In this document: positions 1-11,011 of the stretch, one piece after another | Layout: every line of letters starts with the position of its first letter | How positions within the stretch are numbered: the stretch's first letter is position 1 | Assembly (NCBI GenBank): GCA_011033025.1 | Contig: WFMF01000001.1 | Location: 310,001 to 374,000, forward strand | Source of the DNA: Beroe forskalii | Lineage: Eukaryota > Ctenophora > Nuda > Beroida > Beroidae | DNA: 64,000 bases | Direction: 5' to 3' | Made by a program: the position numbers and the translations under genes | The notes under the pieces: model-generated | Seen by the model: only the letters and a program-made list of their open reading frames with translations | Told to the model about the DNA's origin: nothing | Databases searched by the model: none

Positions 1-145
1 TATAGCGTAAAACCCGCGATACGGTAACTTCAAAACGTACATAAGCGATGCAACAAAAAGTGATTCTCAGGTCATTTCCAATCTCTTAACCTTGGACAAA
101 TAAACGAAGAATTCCCGAAGATTTTACAACCTAAATCCCCTCTAG

Positions 146-3100
146 GTTGACCTGGGTCAAGGCCCTAAGCCGCGGGACTACTACGTCAAGGCGGGCTCTG
201 ATGGCCTCTTCCCTGCCCCCTACCCTCAGGATTCCCCCAAACTCAGCAAGATCTGCAACCTTTTCCATCTCCTGGGGATGTTCCTTGCCAAGAGCCTGCA
301 GGTGAGTGTTATAGACAACTATTTTGAAGTGTTTCTAAAAACCGGGAAAAGCCGTCTTGAATTTAAGAAAATGCCGTCAGTCACTCAGAAAATATTTCCT
401 TGTGTTTGACAAGTCTTCCCCTGCAGGATCAACGTCTGGTGGATCTCCCACTCTCCCTGCCCTTCTTTAAGATGTTGTGTCGGGGCGTGGATCAGGTGAC
501 AGACGTTATGTCTGAGGACGAGGGGAGTGATAGCGAGGAGATATCAGAGTCATTCCTCCTAAAATCAGGTGAGGAAATCTCATTCTTTCTAAAATCAGGT
601 GAGGAAATCTCATTCCTTTTAAAATCAGGTGAGGAGATATTAGAGTCATTCCTCCTAAAATCAGGTGAGGAGATATCAGAGTCATTCCTCCTAAAACCAG
701 ATGAGGAGATCTCATTCCTCCTAAAATCAGGTGAGGAGATCTCATTCCTCCTAAAACCAGATGAGGAGATCTCATTCCTCCTAAAACCAGATGAGGAGAT
801 CTCATTCCTCCTAAAATCAGGTGAGGAGATCTCATTCCTCCTAAAATCAGGTGAGGAGATCTCAGAGTCATTCCTCCTAAAATCAGGTGAGGAGATCTCA
901 TTCCTCCTAAAATCAGGTGAGGAGATCTCAGAGTCATTCCTCCTAAAATCTAAAATCAGGTGAGGAGATCTCATTCCTCCTAAAATCAGGTGAGGAGATC
1001 TCAGAGTCATTCCTTCTAAAATCAGGTGAGGAGATCTCATTCCTCCTAAAATCAGGTGAGGAGATCTCAGAGTCATTCCTTCTAAAATCAGGTGAGGAGA
1101 TCTCATTCTTTCTCAAATCAGGTGAGGAGATATCAGAGTCATTCCTCCTAAAATCAGGTGAGGAGATATCAGAGTCATTCCTCCTAAAATCAGGTGAGGA
1201 GATCTCATTCCTCCTAAAATCAGGTGAGGAGATCTCAGAGTCATTCCTCCTAAAATCAGGTAAATCTGTTATTCATCAGTTTCCTGGACATTCGTGTAAA
1301 AAATTTCCCCGTGATCATGGTGGCTTCTGCAATATTAGCGCATTTCTTGAAACGTCTTAGTGTAGTGAACAACTTTCTATCTCAAACTAATGCTACTTTT
1401 TCGATCTTAAATTAAGGTTTGATTTCAGAAAGTTTGAGTTCTCTGACAGAAGGAGAGCTGAGATTGAGGTGTGACAGTGACGCAGCTTCCGACATATCGT
1501 CCGTTCAGGTATTACGATTTTTCCGGGTTATCAAGATGTTATGCAACATCAATTAATCATGCTGCAGATCCTGGACTTTTTCGCATTTTGAAACATTTAC
1601 AACTTTTACTTCTCAAAGTTGACTCAAGACAAGACGTGGTTATGCAGCAGGAATTACTGAATTAGATTCATCCTCTAATTTCTTTTCCACACTTTTCTTA
1701 GGTATATTATGATTCCCACCAACTCACAGATCTCTTCCCTCCCCAGGGCACTACGAGCTGTGTAGACGAGTCTGAGTCCTACTCCCGTAAACCCCTCACT
1801 ATCGAGGATATCGCTATTGATCACGTGGCAGCTGTCACACCCGATGTGAGGACAGACAGACAGGAGCCGGACAGACAGCAGGCGTGGTTCTCTGGTGAGT
1901 TACCATGGTAACCCGGTCAGCGTACCATGGTTACCAGGTGTAATGTGTATTGTTGCCACGGTAACGGCTGATGATATCACCATGGTTACGGTAACCATGG
2001 TGGCCCGGGAATAGCGACATGGTTACGATGGTATATCGTGAGGTTCTTGGCAATGGTTTAATATGGGTTACCTGGGAAATAGCTTGCCAGTTATCATCTA
2101 ACTAAGGTTAAACATTAATTCATCCCTACATTATTCTTCTTTCGACATCACTTATCCTCATTTTTCTCTCTGGTATTCTGAACAACAAGGACTTCTCCTC
2201 CACCAATCCTCAGATTTCCTCCTTCCTCAACACACTCGACTCTGCCGCTGAGGAGAAACGTCTCATCGCTTCGGCCGAGCTGTCCGAGGCAGACACTGCA
2301 CTTTCAACCTTCCGTGTCCAATCTTACTAGGATATTTTCTTGGAAATAAGAAAATTTCCATTATTTCGTCACTGTTTACAGCTGCCGTATTTTGAATTTG
2401 AGTCCTCCGTATTGTAAATGGAAACACCTCAATAAGGACCCCATTAACCTGCAGGCTCTACGCATGATTCCTTTTTCAGGCTCTTAATACAATTGTCATA
2501 TTTAGAGTCCACCTAAACAAAAATTCATTCAATCTTCATGCTCTACCCATGATTCCCTCTCAGGCAGACACTCAGGCTGCCATGGAGTTGGTAACCCTAC
2601 CCGGGACAGCAGGAGCCAGACTCGAGGACCTCTGTCTGCACTTCGTATTCAACCCAAGGTGAGTTTTCAGTTATTTGGCCCCAGTTCGCAAATCGAAAAG
2701 TCCTGTTGGTACTCTCCAATCTCATAACGAAGACTGACAAGTTTTATCCGAAACCCACAAAAAACAGTTTGTTCCTCACATACACTCATACAGTTATACT
2801 TTATCCCCACAGTTCCCGGGTATACGGCTACACAGAGCACGAACTAAAACCCGGTGGTTCTAACATCCCACTAACTCTCCATAATGTGGAGGAGTTCTGC
2901 GACCTGACCCGCACCTTCTGCCTCGAAACAGGTGTTTTATCCTTTTCAATCTACTTTCATTGGAATCCTTTGGAATCCGTGAATGAATGGGGCAGATAAA
3001 TATGGTTTTATATATTAGGATTTTAAAATTCGTTTCCCCTCACTTTATCAATCTAAATCAAAGCTTAAAGTTAAGCAGAGACATGAGTTCGTCGAATCAC

Positions 3101-3830
3101 TGCAGCTTTGCACTGTTTTTTAGATTAAAATAACCCTGCAGGGATATCCCGTCAACTGGAGTCGTTCGAGGCGGGATTCACGCGGGTATTCCCGCTTTCC
3201 AACCTGCGTATCTTTACACCGGAGGAGTGCAGACTGCTGCTATGCGGGGAGATGTCTCCTGACTGGTCCAGAGACGACATCTTACAGGTATAAAACAATT
3301 TGTTTTTATTAGTATTACAAAATTTATTATTATTTCCTGGCACAATACCATCGTTTTTTATAGAATGAAAATCTATAGTTCAGAAAAGATTGCTGGCTTT
3401 CTTTACTCTAATCGACTACTCAAGAAGTCAAGGGCCGTTTTAGATAAAATCCATTGATTTTCTTTATCTCTATACTCTCGCTCTGATATCATTTAAACCC
3501 ATTTTCCCACAGTTCACGGAGCCTAAGTTCGGCTACACCCGTGAAAGCGAAGGTTTCCTCAACCTGGTAGACGTTCTAGTAGAAATGTCCGGTCCAGAAC
3601 GTAAGAACTTCCTCCAATTTGCTACGGGCTGCAGTTCCCTGCCCCCGGGGGGATTAGCCAACTTACAACCCCGTCTGACGGTGGTAAAGAAGGATGGGGG
3701 AGGGGATTCATCCCTGCCGAGTGTTAATACGTGTGTTCATTATCTGAAGTTGCCGGAGTATTCGAGTAAGGAGGTGCTGAGGCAGAGACTGTTGCAGAGC
3801 ACCAGGGAGAAGGGATTCCATCTTAATTAG
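146..3830 (+). CDS. HECTD1: HECTD1 E3 ubiquitin ligase, C-terminal HECT domain (5' end outside window)
   Basis: Nine exons encode the last 454 residues: 146-301, 427-568, 1429-1508, 1702-1894, 2173-2288, 2564-2658, 2813-2931, 3142-3287 and 3513-3830. All reading phases join. HECT ligases take ubiquitin from an E2 onto a cysteine and pass it to the substrate. The catalytic cysteine is in [15 protein letters not shown], with its codon at 3630-3632. The first exon carries GLFPAPYPQ and [13 protein letters not shown], the N-lobe signature. The protein ends in KGFHLN, the HECTD1 terminus as I remember it. Exons 2-4 encode an acidic Ser-rich linker that is shorter than in vertebrates. Exon 2 runs into a tandem array of its own donor site. 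The introns at 1895-2172 and 2289-2563 lack normal ends. The start of exon 4 could instead be 1747, which keeps the frame. Family assignment is firm; the start of exon 4 and the two odd introns are less so. Confidence 0.9.
531..1262 (+). repeat. Minisatellite made of the HECTD1 exon 2 donor junction
   Basis: About 22 units of 30 or 36 bp run from the end of the HECTD1 exon into its intron. Each unit carries the exon end followed by a donor, TAAAATCAG|GTGAGGAG. About 19 units keep the GT; three read CCAGATGAG and have lost it. Unit lengths are multiples of three and the coding strand stays open to about 960. Using a later donor would therefore add blocks resembling [10 protein letters not shown] without changing phase. 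An extra TCTAAAA near 945 breaks the frame. The last unit ends in CAG|GTAAAT at 1259. Confidence 0.95.
1895..2172 (+). other. HECTD1 intron with non-standard GT...TG ends
   Basis: Exon 4 ends in codons for AWFS plus one base, and the next coding sequence GILNNKDF starts at 2173. This matches the HECTD1 family pattern AWFNGILTWEDF. There is no AG between about 2112 and 2172 that would give a normal acceptor in the right phase. The only nearby AG, at 2189, has the wrong phase and drops five residues. The sequence TCTCTGGT occurs at both junctions, so the exact cut is ambiguous over eight bases. The 278-bp intron is packed with copies of the palindrome GTTACCATGGTAAC and variants. It may be an inserted palindromic element now spliced out, or the assembly may contain an error here. 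Confidence 0.55.
2289..2563 (+). other. HECTD1 intron with GC...AG ends and 9-bp flanking repeat
   Basis: The upstream exon reads [15 protein letters not shown] and the downstream exon [10 protein letters not shown]. The nine bases GCAGACACT follow the upstream exon and also start the downstream exon. The best splice placement is GAG|GC...CAG|GCAGAC, a GC-AG intron with a poor donor; no GT donor fits the frame. The acceptor region is also duplicated: a segment reading CTCTAC-CATGATTCC-TTCAGG occurs near 2456-2482 and again near 2541-2566. Confidence 0.5.
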
Positions 3831-4070
3831 CCCTGTATGGAGGGAAGAGGAAAGAAGGGATTCCATCTTAATTAACACCGATATGAGAGCGGAGAGAGAC
3901 GGGATTCCATCTTAATTAGCAGTGGGATCTGAGAGGAGAAGGGATTCCATCTTAATTAGCACTGAGATGTGAGAGGAGAGGGTGGAACTATCTTAACTAG
4001 AGGAGGGATGAGAGGGTGGAACTATCTTAATTACCACCGAGAGTGAATTCTAAAATGAGCTTCATCAGGG
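3805..4070 (+). repeat. Tandem copies of the HECTD1 stop-codon region
   Basis: The DNA encoding the last residues and stop, GGGATTCCATCTTAATTAG, is at 3812. It recurs in the 3' UTR near 3857, 3901 and 3941, then as diverged forms (GGTGGAACTATCTTAA) near 3979 and 4014, with spacing of 35-45 bp. Purine-rich GAGAGGAGAA spacers separate the copies. A second short repeat containing AACTGAGACT follows at 4093-4190. Confidence 0.9.
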
Positions 4071-4268
4071 TGAAGCTTCTGATGAGAAAGAAGAACTGAG
4101 ACTTAGATTTACCTATTACTTTATTGAGGGACTGAGACTAAGATAACCTGCATTAATCAACTGAGGAACTGAGACTAAAAATTACCGGTCCCATCTTAAT
4201 TAAATAATTAACTGTGGGACTAACTGAGGTCTGAGAGTAGATTTAAACTGTGCCTTCAAGTTCATATT

Positions 4269-4284
4269 AATAAAGTTAAATAAA
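4269..4284 (+). terminator. Candidate polyadenylation signals of HECTD1
   Basis: Two AATAAA hexamers lie at 4269-4274 and 4279-4284, about 440 bases after the HECTD1 stop. They are plausible poly(A) signals; no transcript evidence is available. Confidence 0.5.
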
Positions 4285-4289
4285 ATGGA

Positions 4290-6160
4290 AGATTTCGATC
4301 CATCGAAAAACCAATGACGTAATACAGTTTAGACTGTACATATCGATTAATTAGATTTGGGATTGATAAGAACGCGTCAATTGTAAAACTGGCATTGCGC
4401 AGGGTGTCTAAAGAGGAAAGAATTTAATGAAAAGTACATGCGCGCGCAGTGTCAGCAGTGATAAATTGTGCGTCTTTATCGATCCACCATGATGTAATTG
4501 ATTATTGCGTTCGCAGTTGAGCGTTATTTCCGACATGTTCTTCATCTTGGAGTGATTTTAAATGGAAAGGTCGTGAAGCATTTTGCGGCCTGATTTAAAA
4601 AATAAAATTTGTTTTCATTGAAAAAATATTTACGTTTATATTTTTAGTTTGACCCTGGAAAGGAAGTAGTGTTTTGCCATCTGAACCTGGGAATTGGATG
4701 GTATCGATCACATTCGTTTGTCTGAATGTCTGTTTGTTTGAAATGAATTTAAATGAACTAAAGTTCTGTTCTGGATATGATGACTGCTGAGTTGTCAAAT
4801 TATTGGATAAATAGTCTGGTGATATTTCTTGTTTTCTTGAAGTTGAACGCTGAATTTCTACATCCAAGAACGCTTTTAGATGAACAACTGCTACAGTTTT
4901 GAAGAAAGGTGTATTGTTTTCAGCCAATCATCTCGCACGATAAGTCGAGACTGCTCGCTGACTGGTTGGAATCTATGCAATATTTTCCTTTCAAGTCGAG
5001 AATATGAATATTGGAACGTGTCTGTTTTGTTGTCGAATATGCAAATGATAGAATTTTGAACTCAAATTTCAGCGGTTTATAAAATCAAGTTCTTTTAATT
5101 GTCTAATTTATTTTACCCGTGGTTGTCAATTATGGTTGTAGATTAAAATAAAGATTGCCAAGGAAATTTGATCACCCTGATAATTTTTGAGCGAAGTTCC
5201 ACAACTGGCAGTGGCATTACTCCGACTTCTATTTTAATTTTTGGGATATCTCCAGGAGCATACAATTCTTACTTCTTTACTCTTATTTGTCTGACTCGTC
5301 CAGTAGGAAATCAATTAAGAAAATACTGTACTTTAATAAAATACTGTACTTTCTTATCCTCATCTAAACTCTTATCTCCATCGTCACGTTCCTACGGAGA
5401 ATACTGTCTCCACAATATCAGTATGTAAATTGAATTTTGAGTAACTTGCTCTTAATGCCATTGCTTTCTTTATCTAAAGAGAATCAGTTTCATCTTTTCA
5501 CCGCTGTATGTTATGACAATGTCGTCAACGAAAACTGCCTTGAATTCAAACGTAGCCCTGTTTCCTATCAGTAGAATTTCTTATCTCCTCGAGCATGCAG
5601 TGGCCCATGAGTGCTATGTCCAATTACATATCATTGCCCTTGTAACTTGATCCATCTGCAGTTGTTTGATGTTTCTCTTGTGAATGTAACATGAGCCATG
5701 ATAAACCCCACATACGTTGCTGAGTCACCTGATTTTGAGGCTATACTCGTTCTTGAATCTACTTCCCCTCTTTCTCTTGTAATTCATTGTCCTACATTCC
5801 CCTCCAGTAATAGTGATCTCGCATTAGTACTTTTTTGAGATATTCAATTAGGTGCTAATTAGGTAATTAGCCCTCATAATCATTGGTCACGAAATGATCG
5901 CATCTATCATTAGAATTAACAGTATTTACCTGTGCACTCAATAAAATCAATAAAATTTATGCGTTATCTTTTCTTATCTGATAGTGATAAGAAACGGATA
6001 AAAGCAGTACAAAATATACTTCCACATTTTTGTCCTTTTATCGTATTTTGAGTTGTGAGCAAATTTTCAATTCTATTTCGACTAAATTTTAGTTTTTGCA
6101 ACCATTATAACAACCATGAGTACTGGATTTGATTTCGTTTGTTTGTTTGAAAAGTTGAAA
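4290..6160. other. Intergenic AT-rich sequence without recognised genes
   Basis: This stretch between HECTD1 and NPC2 has no reading frame that resembles a known protein and no clear array. Short open frames near 4600-4920 and 5170-5430 have non-coding composition. Confidence 0.6.
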
Positions 6161-6167
6161 ACCCACT

Positions 6168-6610
6168 GATGTCAGCGTGCACTGATGTCAGCGATCACTG
6201 GTGTCAGCGTACACTGGTGTCGGCTTACTCTGGTGTCAGCGTACAGTGGTGTCAGCGTACAGTGGTGTCAGCTTACTCTGGTGTCAGCGTACAGTGGTGT
6301 CAGCGTACACTGGTGTCAGTGTACACTGGTGTCAGCGTACACTGGTGTCAGTGTACGCTGACACCAGTGTGCACTGACATCAGTGTGCGATGACATCAGC
6401 GTGCACTGACATCAGCGTGCGCTGACATCAGCGTGCGCTGACATCAGCGTGCACTGACATGATCATCGTGCGCTGACACCAGCGTGCACTGACATCAGCG
6501 TGCACTGACATCAGCGTGCGCTGACACCAGCGTACGCTGACATCAGTGTGCACTGAAATCAGTGTGCACTGACATCAATGTGCACTGACAGCGGCGTACA
6601 CTGACATCGG
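6168..6610. repeat. Orientation-switching minisatellite upstream of NPC2
   Basis: Units of about 16-18 bp read GGTGTCAGCGTACACT up to about 6355. Beyond that the array continues as the reverse complement (CTGACATCAGCGTGCACT). The whole array is thus one long inverted repeat centred near 6355 that could form a hairpin or cruciform. It ends about 90 bp before the NPC2 start codon. Its core CTGACACCAG recurs in arrays near 20.2-21.4 and 40.4-41.1 kb. Confidence 0.9.
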
Positions 6611-6696
6611 CGAGCCCATTTTCAAACCGTCCAATTTTAGCTGATTTACCCAATAAACTTAACCCATCCCTTACTTAACCCACTCTTCTGAGCACC

Positions 6697-7817
6697 ATGC
6701 AGACCTCAGTAATTCTAGTGGCAGCCCTCCTGACCCTCTCCTCAGCAATTGACCTGATCAAGAAGGACTGTGGAAGTACTGCTGAGATTGTTAGGGTTTT
6801 CAGTGACGAGTGTACCAGTGCTGTCTGCAAACTCAAGAAAGGTACCGTACAAACCCTCATTCAAATTTCAATCCCCTTATTTGAAGGGAAAATAATAGGA
6901 GATGGACGTAATACTTCCACCCCCTAATTCTTTTTTGTGTTTTAAAAATTTGGTTCTGTGAAAATGAAATCTTAGCATTCAATTCTTTCGTTTGACACAG
7001 CAATAAGTAAAATCTTGCGTACTGATTGGCCTCTCAGCACGTGCCAGTATTATACCAATACCTCACGCTGATTGGTCCATTACTCCCAGGAAACACCTAC
7101 AACATCAACATCACCTACAAACCTACCAGTGATGTGACCGCTATGAATGCTAAACTTTACGGAGTTATTGCTGGCATCCCAGTTCCCTTCCCTCTGCCTA
7201 TTCAGTGAGTGGAACTGGAAAAAGATTTGGGTTTCAATTTTTACCTCGAAAACCTGTTTCAGTTTGTTTCAGATGTTTTTGTTTGTATTTTCAGATCTTT
7301 GGTTCATTTTCAGATGTTATTGTTTGCTTTTTTGAACCATTTTTTTAGACAAAGTGCTTTGACAATCTGAGTTCCTCAAATTGACTGGACCATAAAACTC
7401 CAATAAATCCTACTCTCCCCCCTCAGGGACGGGTGTGAAGCCAGTGGTAACGTGTGTCCTATTGCTGCTGGAACAGAAGTCACCTTGGTAGAGGTACGTT
7501 TCAAATCTCAAAATATGGAAGTCGATAAAATATTTGCCAACATTGGACATCAATTTATGGCAGGTTTACGGGTAGAATTGGCAAATGAAAATATTTTGAA
7601 TTTATCAAAATTTCACCCCATAAAATTACTCAAATTTTTCAAATTTACCCATCAAATGACGATGGTCCCTTTCAAATATTCCCATGATGTGTTTCAGGCA
7701 ATGAAGGTTGAACCAACCTACCCTGCCCTCCGACTGACTAGCCGATGGAAGCTGGAGAATGAGAGTACAAACGAGGATGTCGTGTGTGTTGAGATTCCTC
7801 TGGTTATTGTCAACTAA
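6697..7817 (+). CDS. NPC2: NPC2-like secreted sterol-binding protein (ML domain)
   Basis: Four exons, 6697-6841, 7090-7204, 7427-7493 and 7698-7817, join in phase to give 148 residues, the usual NPC2 length. NPC2 is a soluble lysosomal or secreted protein that binds cholesterol in an immunoglobulin-like ML fold and passes it to NPC1. The start gives a hydrophobic signal peptide of about 17 residues (MQTSVILVAALLTLSSA). Six cysteines follow the NPC2 disulfide pattern: C25, C39 and C44 in exon 1, the pair in DGCEASGNVC, and the last in VVCVEIP. The stretch GVIAGIPVPFPLP matches the conserved NPC2 strand before the central cysteines. All introns are GT-AG. Whether it is the NPC2 orthologue or a paralogue of the ML family cannot be settled here. 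Confidence 0.92.
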
Positions 7818-7820
7818 ATA

Positions 7821-7875
7821 GTTACCATGGTAACAGTTACCATGGCAACAATAGATGTGCTGCCATGGTAACATC
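7821..7875. repeat. Cluster of ATGG-centred palindromes in the NPC2 3' UTR
   Basis: Three near-copies of GTTACCATGGTAAC follow the NPC2 stop. The same palindrome forms the body of the HECTD1 intron at 1895-2172 and recurs near 12345-12396, 16763 and 51785. Confidence 0.8.
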
Positions 7876-7879
7876 ATGA

Positions 7880-9180
7880 ATTAGTGACAGACTTAAACAG
7901 TAAAATGCTTAAATATTGAAACATCAAAAATGCATGGGTTGTTCACATCAAAAAAAGATTTGTATCTAAGTATCTTTGTAAGTTTGTACCATTGATTTTT
8001 GTTATTGATATTTTTCTTTTTTTATAACATTGGAAAAATTTGTGTTGGATCCGATTGGATCTTCGATTTTTAGCATGCCAACAAATTGACTTTCTGCATG
8101 TAATTTCATACAATAATTAAGAAAATTTTAATCAACAATTTCGAGTTTTCCTCACTTCTTTCTAATCCATCCTCATGGGCAAACTAAGAAAACAACTTGA
8201 TCAAATTGTATCGCCATCGAATCATTTATCACTGTTATAATACTTGGCCGGTATGAAATTGTTTAAAGAATTATCTTAGAGGACTAAATGACTCAATGAA
8301 TCCATCATTATGGACCAACTGGACAGCTGCTCAGAACACCCCTTTAGGCTTAGCACTAACACAGGTCAGAAGGGACTTATTAACGTACCCAACCACATCC
8401 CCACCCCAATCAGTTAAGAAAACTCACCCCAACTTAAAAAGTAGCACATGAAAAATAGGCGGTTGAGAATTGCGCTATTTTGATTCTTAGAATTGAGAAC
8501 ATTAAATTTGGACCGCCTACTTTTGTCTGGCTCTTATGGGTTTTATCAGAAGAAATACTCGCAAATAACCAATAATTGGATGAATATATAGCAATTCACA
8601 AAATTTACATAACATATTACTATAGTTGGTGATAAAATATAGAACGTGTGATTAATTTTCCAAAGCAGCGATCGACATGTTCTTAATATTTAATTATTTT
8701 CTTAAAATTTTCTCTCAAATTATTTAATGAATTCATTAAAATTTGCTCTCCAAAAGACAAACTAATTTAATTCAAGAAAAGGTGATGAAGCAATTTATAT
8801 CAAAAATTTGAGCCCACAATAAAAACTGAAAAAGTTAGATATCTTATAAATGTAAAACATCATTTCATAGCTTCATCTAACAATTTAATGATTTCGAACT
8901 CATTCAAAGTTAATATCGTTCAATTTCAAGGATATCTAGATCAACAATCAAATGCGGCAGCGGATATGACTTTTTAATTCTAAGCAAGTAAGATAATTAA
9001 TCTTAAATTGAGCTCACATCCAATCAATTATTTTGGTGCTTTCTTTTTCAGTGAAATGTCGCAAAAATGGAAAATTTATATCATATAATTATATCTCGTA
9101 CTTTAACGCCCCTGATAATAATCATATCATAATGCAAAGTTAATAATACATTAACCGCCACAGGTGTTTTCATGTCGCTG
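7880..9180. other. Gene-free AT-rich sequence with one small foldback
   Basis: No gene is visible. The only structured piece is at 8451-8524, where AAAAATAGGCGGT and its reverse complement ACCGCCTACTTTT bracket about 50 bp. This resembles the ends of the foldback family found near 30.3-31.8 kb. Confidence 0.6.
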
Positions 9181-9182
9181 TA

Positions 9183-9310
9183 GTGCGATCCGAGATCCTT
9201 ATTTTCCAGTGTGCTTTTAAAATGCTGAAACTGCGCGCAGTGGGCCTTTCAAATGCTGAAACTGCGCGCAATGTGCTTTCACTGCGCGCGCACAAGATCT
9301 CGGATCGCAC
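9183..9310. repeat. Foldback element with GTGCGATCCGAGATC ends
   Basis: GTGCGATCCGAGATC at 9183 is matched by its exact reverse complement ending at 9310. The interior holds two direct copies of AAATGCTGAAACTGCGCGCA. It looks like a small non-autonomous element; no coding capacity is seen. Confidence 0.8.
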
Positions 9311-9838
9311 CAAAGAACCGTGTAAAAACGCCTGCGGAGTTAATCAATAATTATAACACAGACTTCAACACGACCATTTCCGATTTGGTAAATTCAACTC
9401 ATATATCACGTCAGTATAGGTCGCTCACTAAAACTCCATGGAAAAATGACGTCAACGGTCAAAAATCTACCATTTTGAGAACCTCAGATGAGACTTTTTA
9501 AAATCTCTAACTAAAAATTTATACTTCTAACTAAATTCTTTGTCATTTCTCTTGGCTATTGGCAATGGTCATATTTGATTTTTTGGAATATTTTTCACTT
9601 CAGACAAATAAGCGACGCTCACTTAATTCAAGTGAGTGACCTATATCAACATAGTTATATATCAATTAAGAACTTAACATAATTAAGCAATTAATATTCT
9701 TATTACACTATAAGAGCTTAACTCAACTAAAATCAAGCAACTAGATATGATTGGTGCATTGAAATATTAACCAATCAAAATAATTTGTTGTATCGAGGCG
9801 CTGCCCCAAATCTCAGGCTCGAGGAAAGTTAACAAAGA

Positions 9839-10019
9839 AAATGATCCCAGAACTTATACCCAACAATAACAGTTCGAACTGCAGTTTTTTGAGCACGGCG
9901 TAACTCGTAAGTTTGCGCGGCGTACAAACATGTTACTTATCATTATTTATGCCTTTACGCCGCGCAAACCTACGCCGCGCACTGCAGTTCGAAGTCCTGC
10001 GTCACAGTTCCAGGATCAT
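9839..10019. repeat. Foldback element of the GTTCGAACTGCAGTTT family
   Basis: The outer arms AATGATCCCAGAACT and AGTTCCAGGATCATT are reverse complements with one mismatch. Inside them AGTTCGAACTGCAG faces CTGCAGTTCGAA, and GCGCGGCGTA faces TACGCCGCGC. The family is defined by GC-rich CGCGGCGTA segments around an AT-rich centre and recurs at 11.0, 11.6, 12.6, 13.7 and 14.0 kb. Confidence 0.85.
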
Positions 10020-10022
10020 TGA

Positions 10023-10167
10023 ATTATCGACGGTATATTAGCAAACCCGTAATATCCTGAAACTTCCTGGGACATCGACCAATCAGCGAGCGAATTTGCA
10101 ATAAACTCGTGTGCTGATTGGCCAATGTCTCATGGACCTTTGGGGAAACTAATCCGCCGTCGATAAT
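10023..10167. repeat. CCAAT-type foldback element, copy 1
   Basis: The ends are ATTATCGACGG and its reverse complement. The interior has two facing CCAAT-bearing segments, GACCAATCAGCGAGCG and GTGCTGATTGGCCA. At least five further copies share this plan of facing CCAATCAGCG segments inside TTACCC-GGGTAA arms. Confidence 0.85.
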
Positions 10168-10420
10168 ATATTTGAACTTAATCCCGAGCAAGTTACGTCC
10201 AAAATATCACCATATATTTTTGAAATTAATTTTTCCCAACTATATTATATCAAGAATTATTACTTCAAATTTGGTCAAGAAATCATTCTACGTATTTAAC
10301 CACAATATCTTTAACACAATATAACTTAAGATATACGTATCCAAACTATGTTATTTTAAGGTGAAGTCTTTTTCCTACAGCACTACAAAAAATTGTTATT
10401 CAAAATTGTACTGTAACTAT

Positions 10421-10538
10421 CAGCGTATCAGCTTACCCACAGCACAATTCTTGGTTTAACCAATCAAAGAGCAGTATTTGTATGTTACTGCGCGCTGATT
10501 GGTCGAAATAATTCGTACTGTGGGAAAACTAAAACGCC
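10421..10538. repeat. CCAAT-type foldback element, copy 2
   Basis: The left arm GCTTACCCACAG faces CTGTGGGAAAACTAAAACGCC on the right. The internal facing segments are AACCAATCAAAGAGC and GCGCGCTGATTGGTCG. A partial further copy lies near 10938-10992. Confidence 0.8.
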
Positions 10539-11011
10539 ACATGGTATTATGTGGGATGTAAAGAACCATTTTATTCAATAAAATGCAACCAAAATTCCGT
10601 GTTAATTCAGCAGTGTTCGTTACTTGATATAAGAGTATGATCCCTGGCGCAGTGGTACACATCGCAATTTAATCCTACTTAAAATCATAAGATTATACAA
10701 AATTATAGTGGAGACTTCGTTCAAATGGACCACACACACATACGTCTTGTTAAATCCGATATAACATTACGCAATTGTGTGCAGATCGCTTGATTACCGG
10801 ATGACTCGATAAAGATCAAGGGTGCGCAATTTTACTGTTAACTTTCCATGTAAATTCTGTCGAAAATACAGAAAAATTGCGTGATTTTATCAAGTCCGTC
10901 CGCAAATCCAGCGATCTGCACACATGCGTTATTCATTCATATTAGTATTACCCTGTGCGCTGATAGGCCAGACCTAAACACTCTGTGGATAAACAAGTGA
11001 TAATAACAGGG

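Noticed and set aside
492..1106. Minus-strand 204-residue frame with [10 protein letters not shown] repeats
   Set aside because: Antisense product of the HECTD1 donor array.
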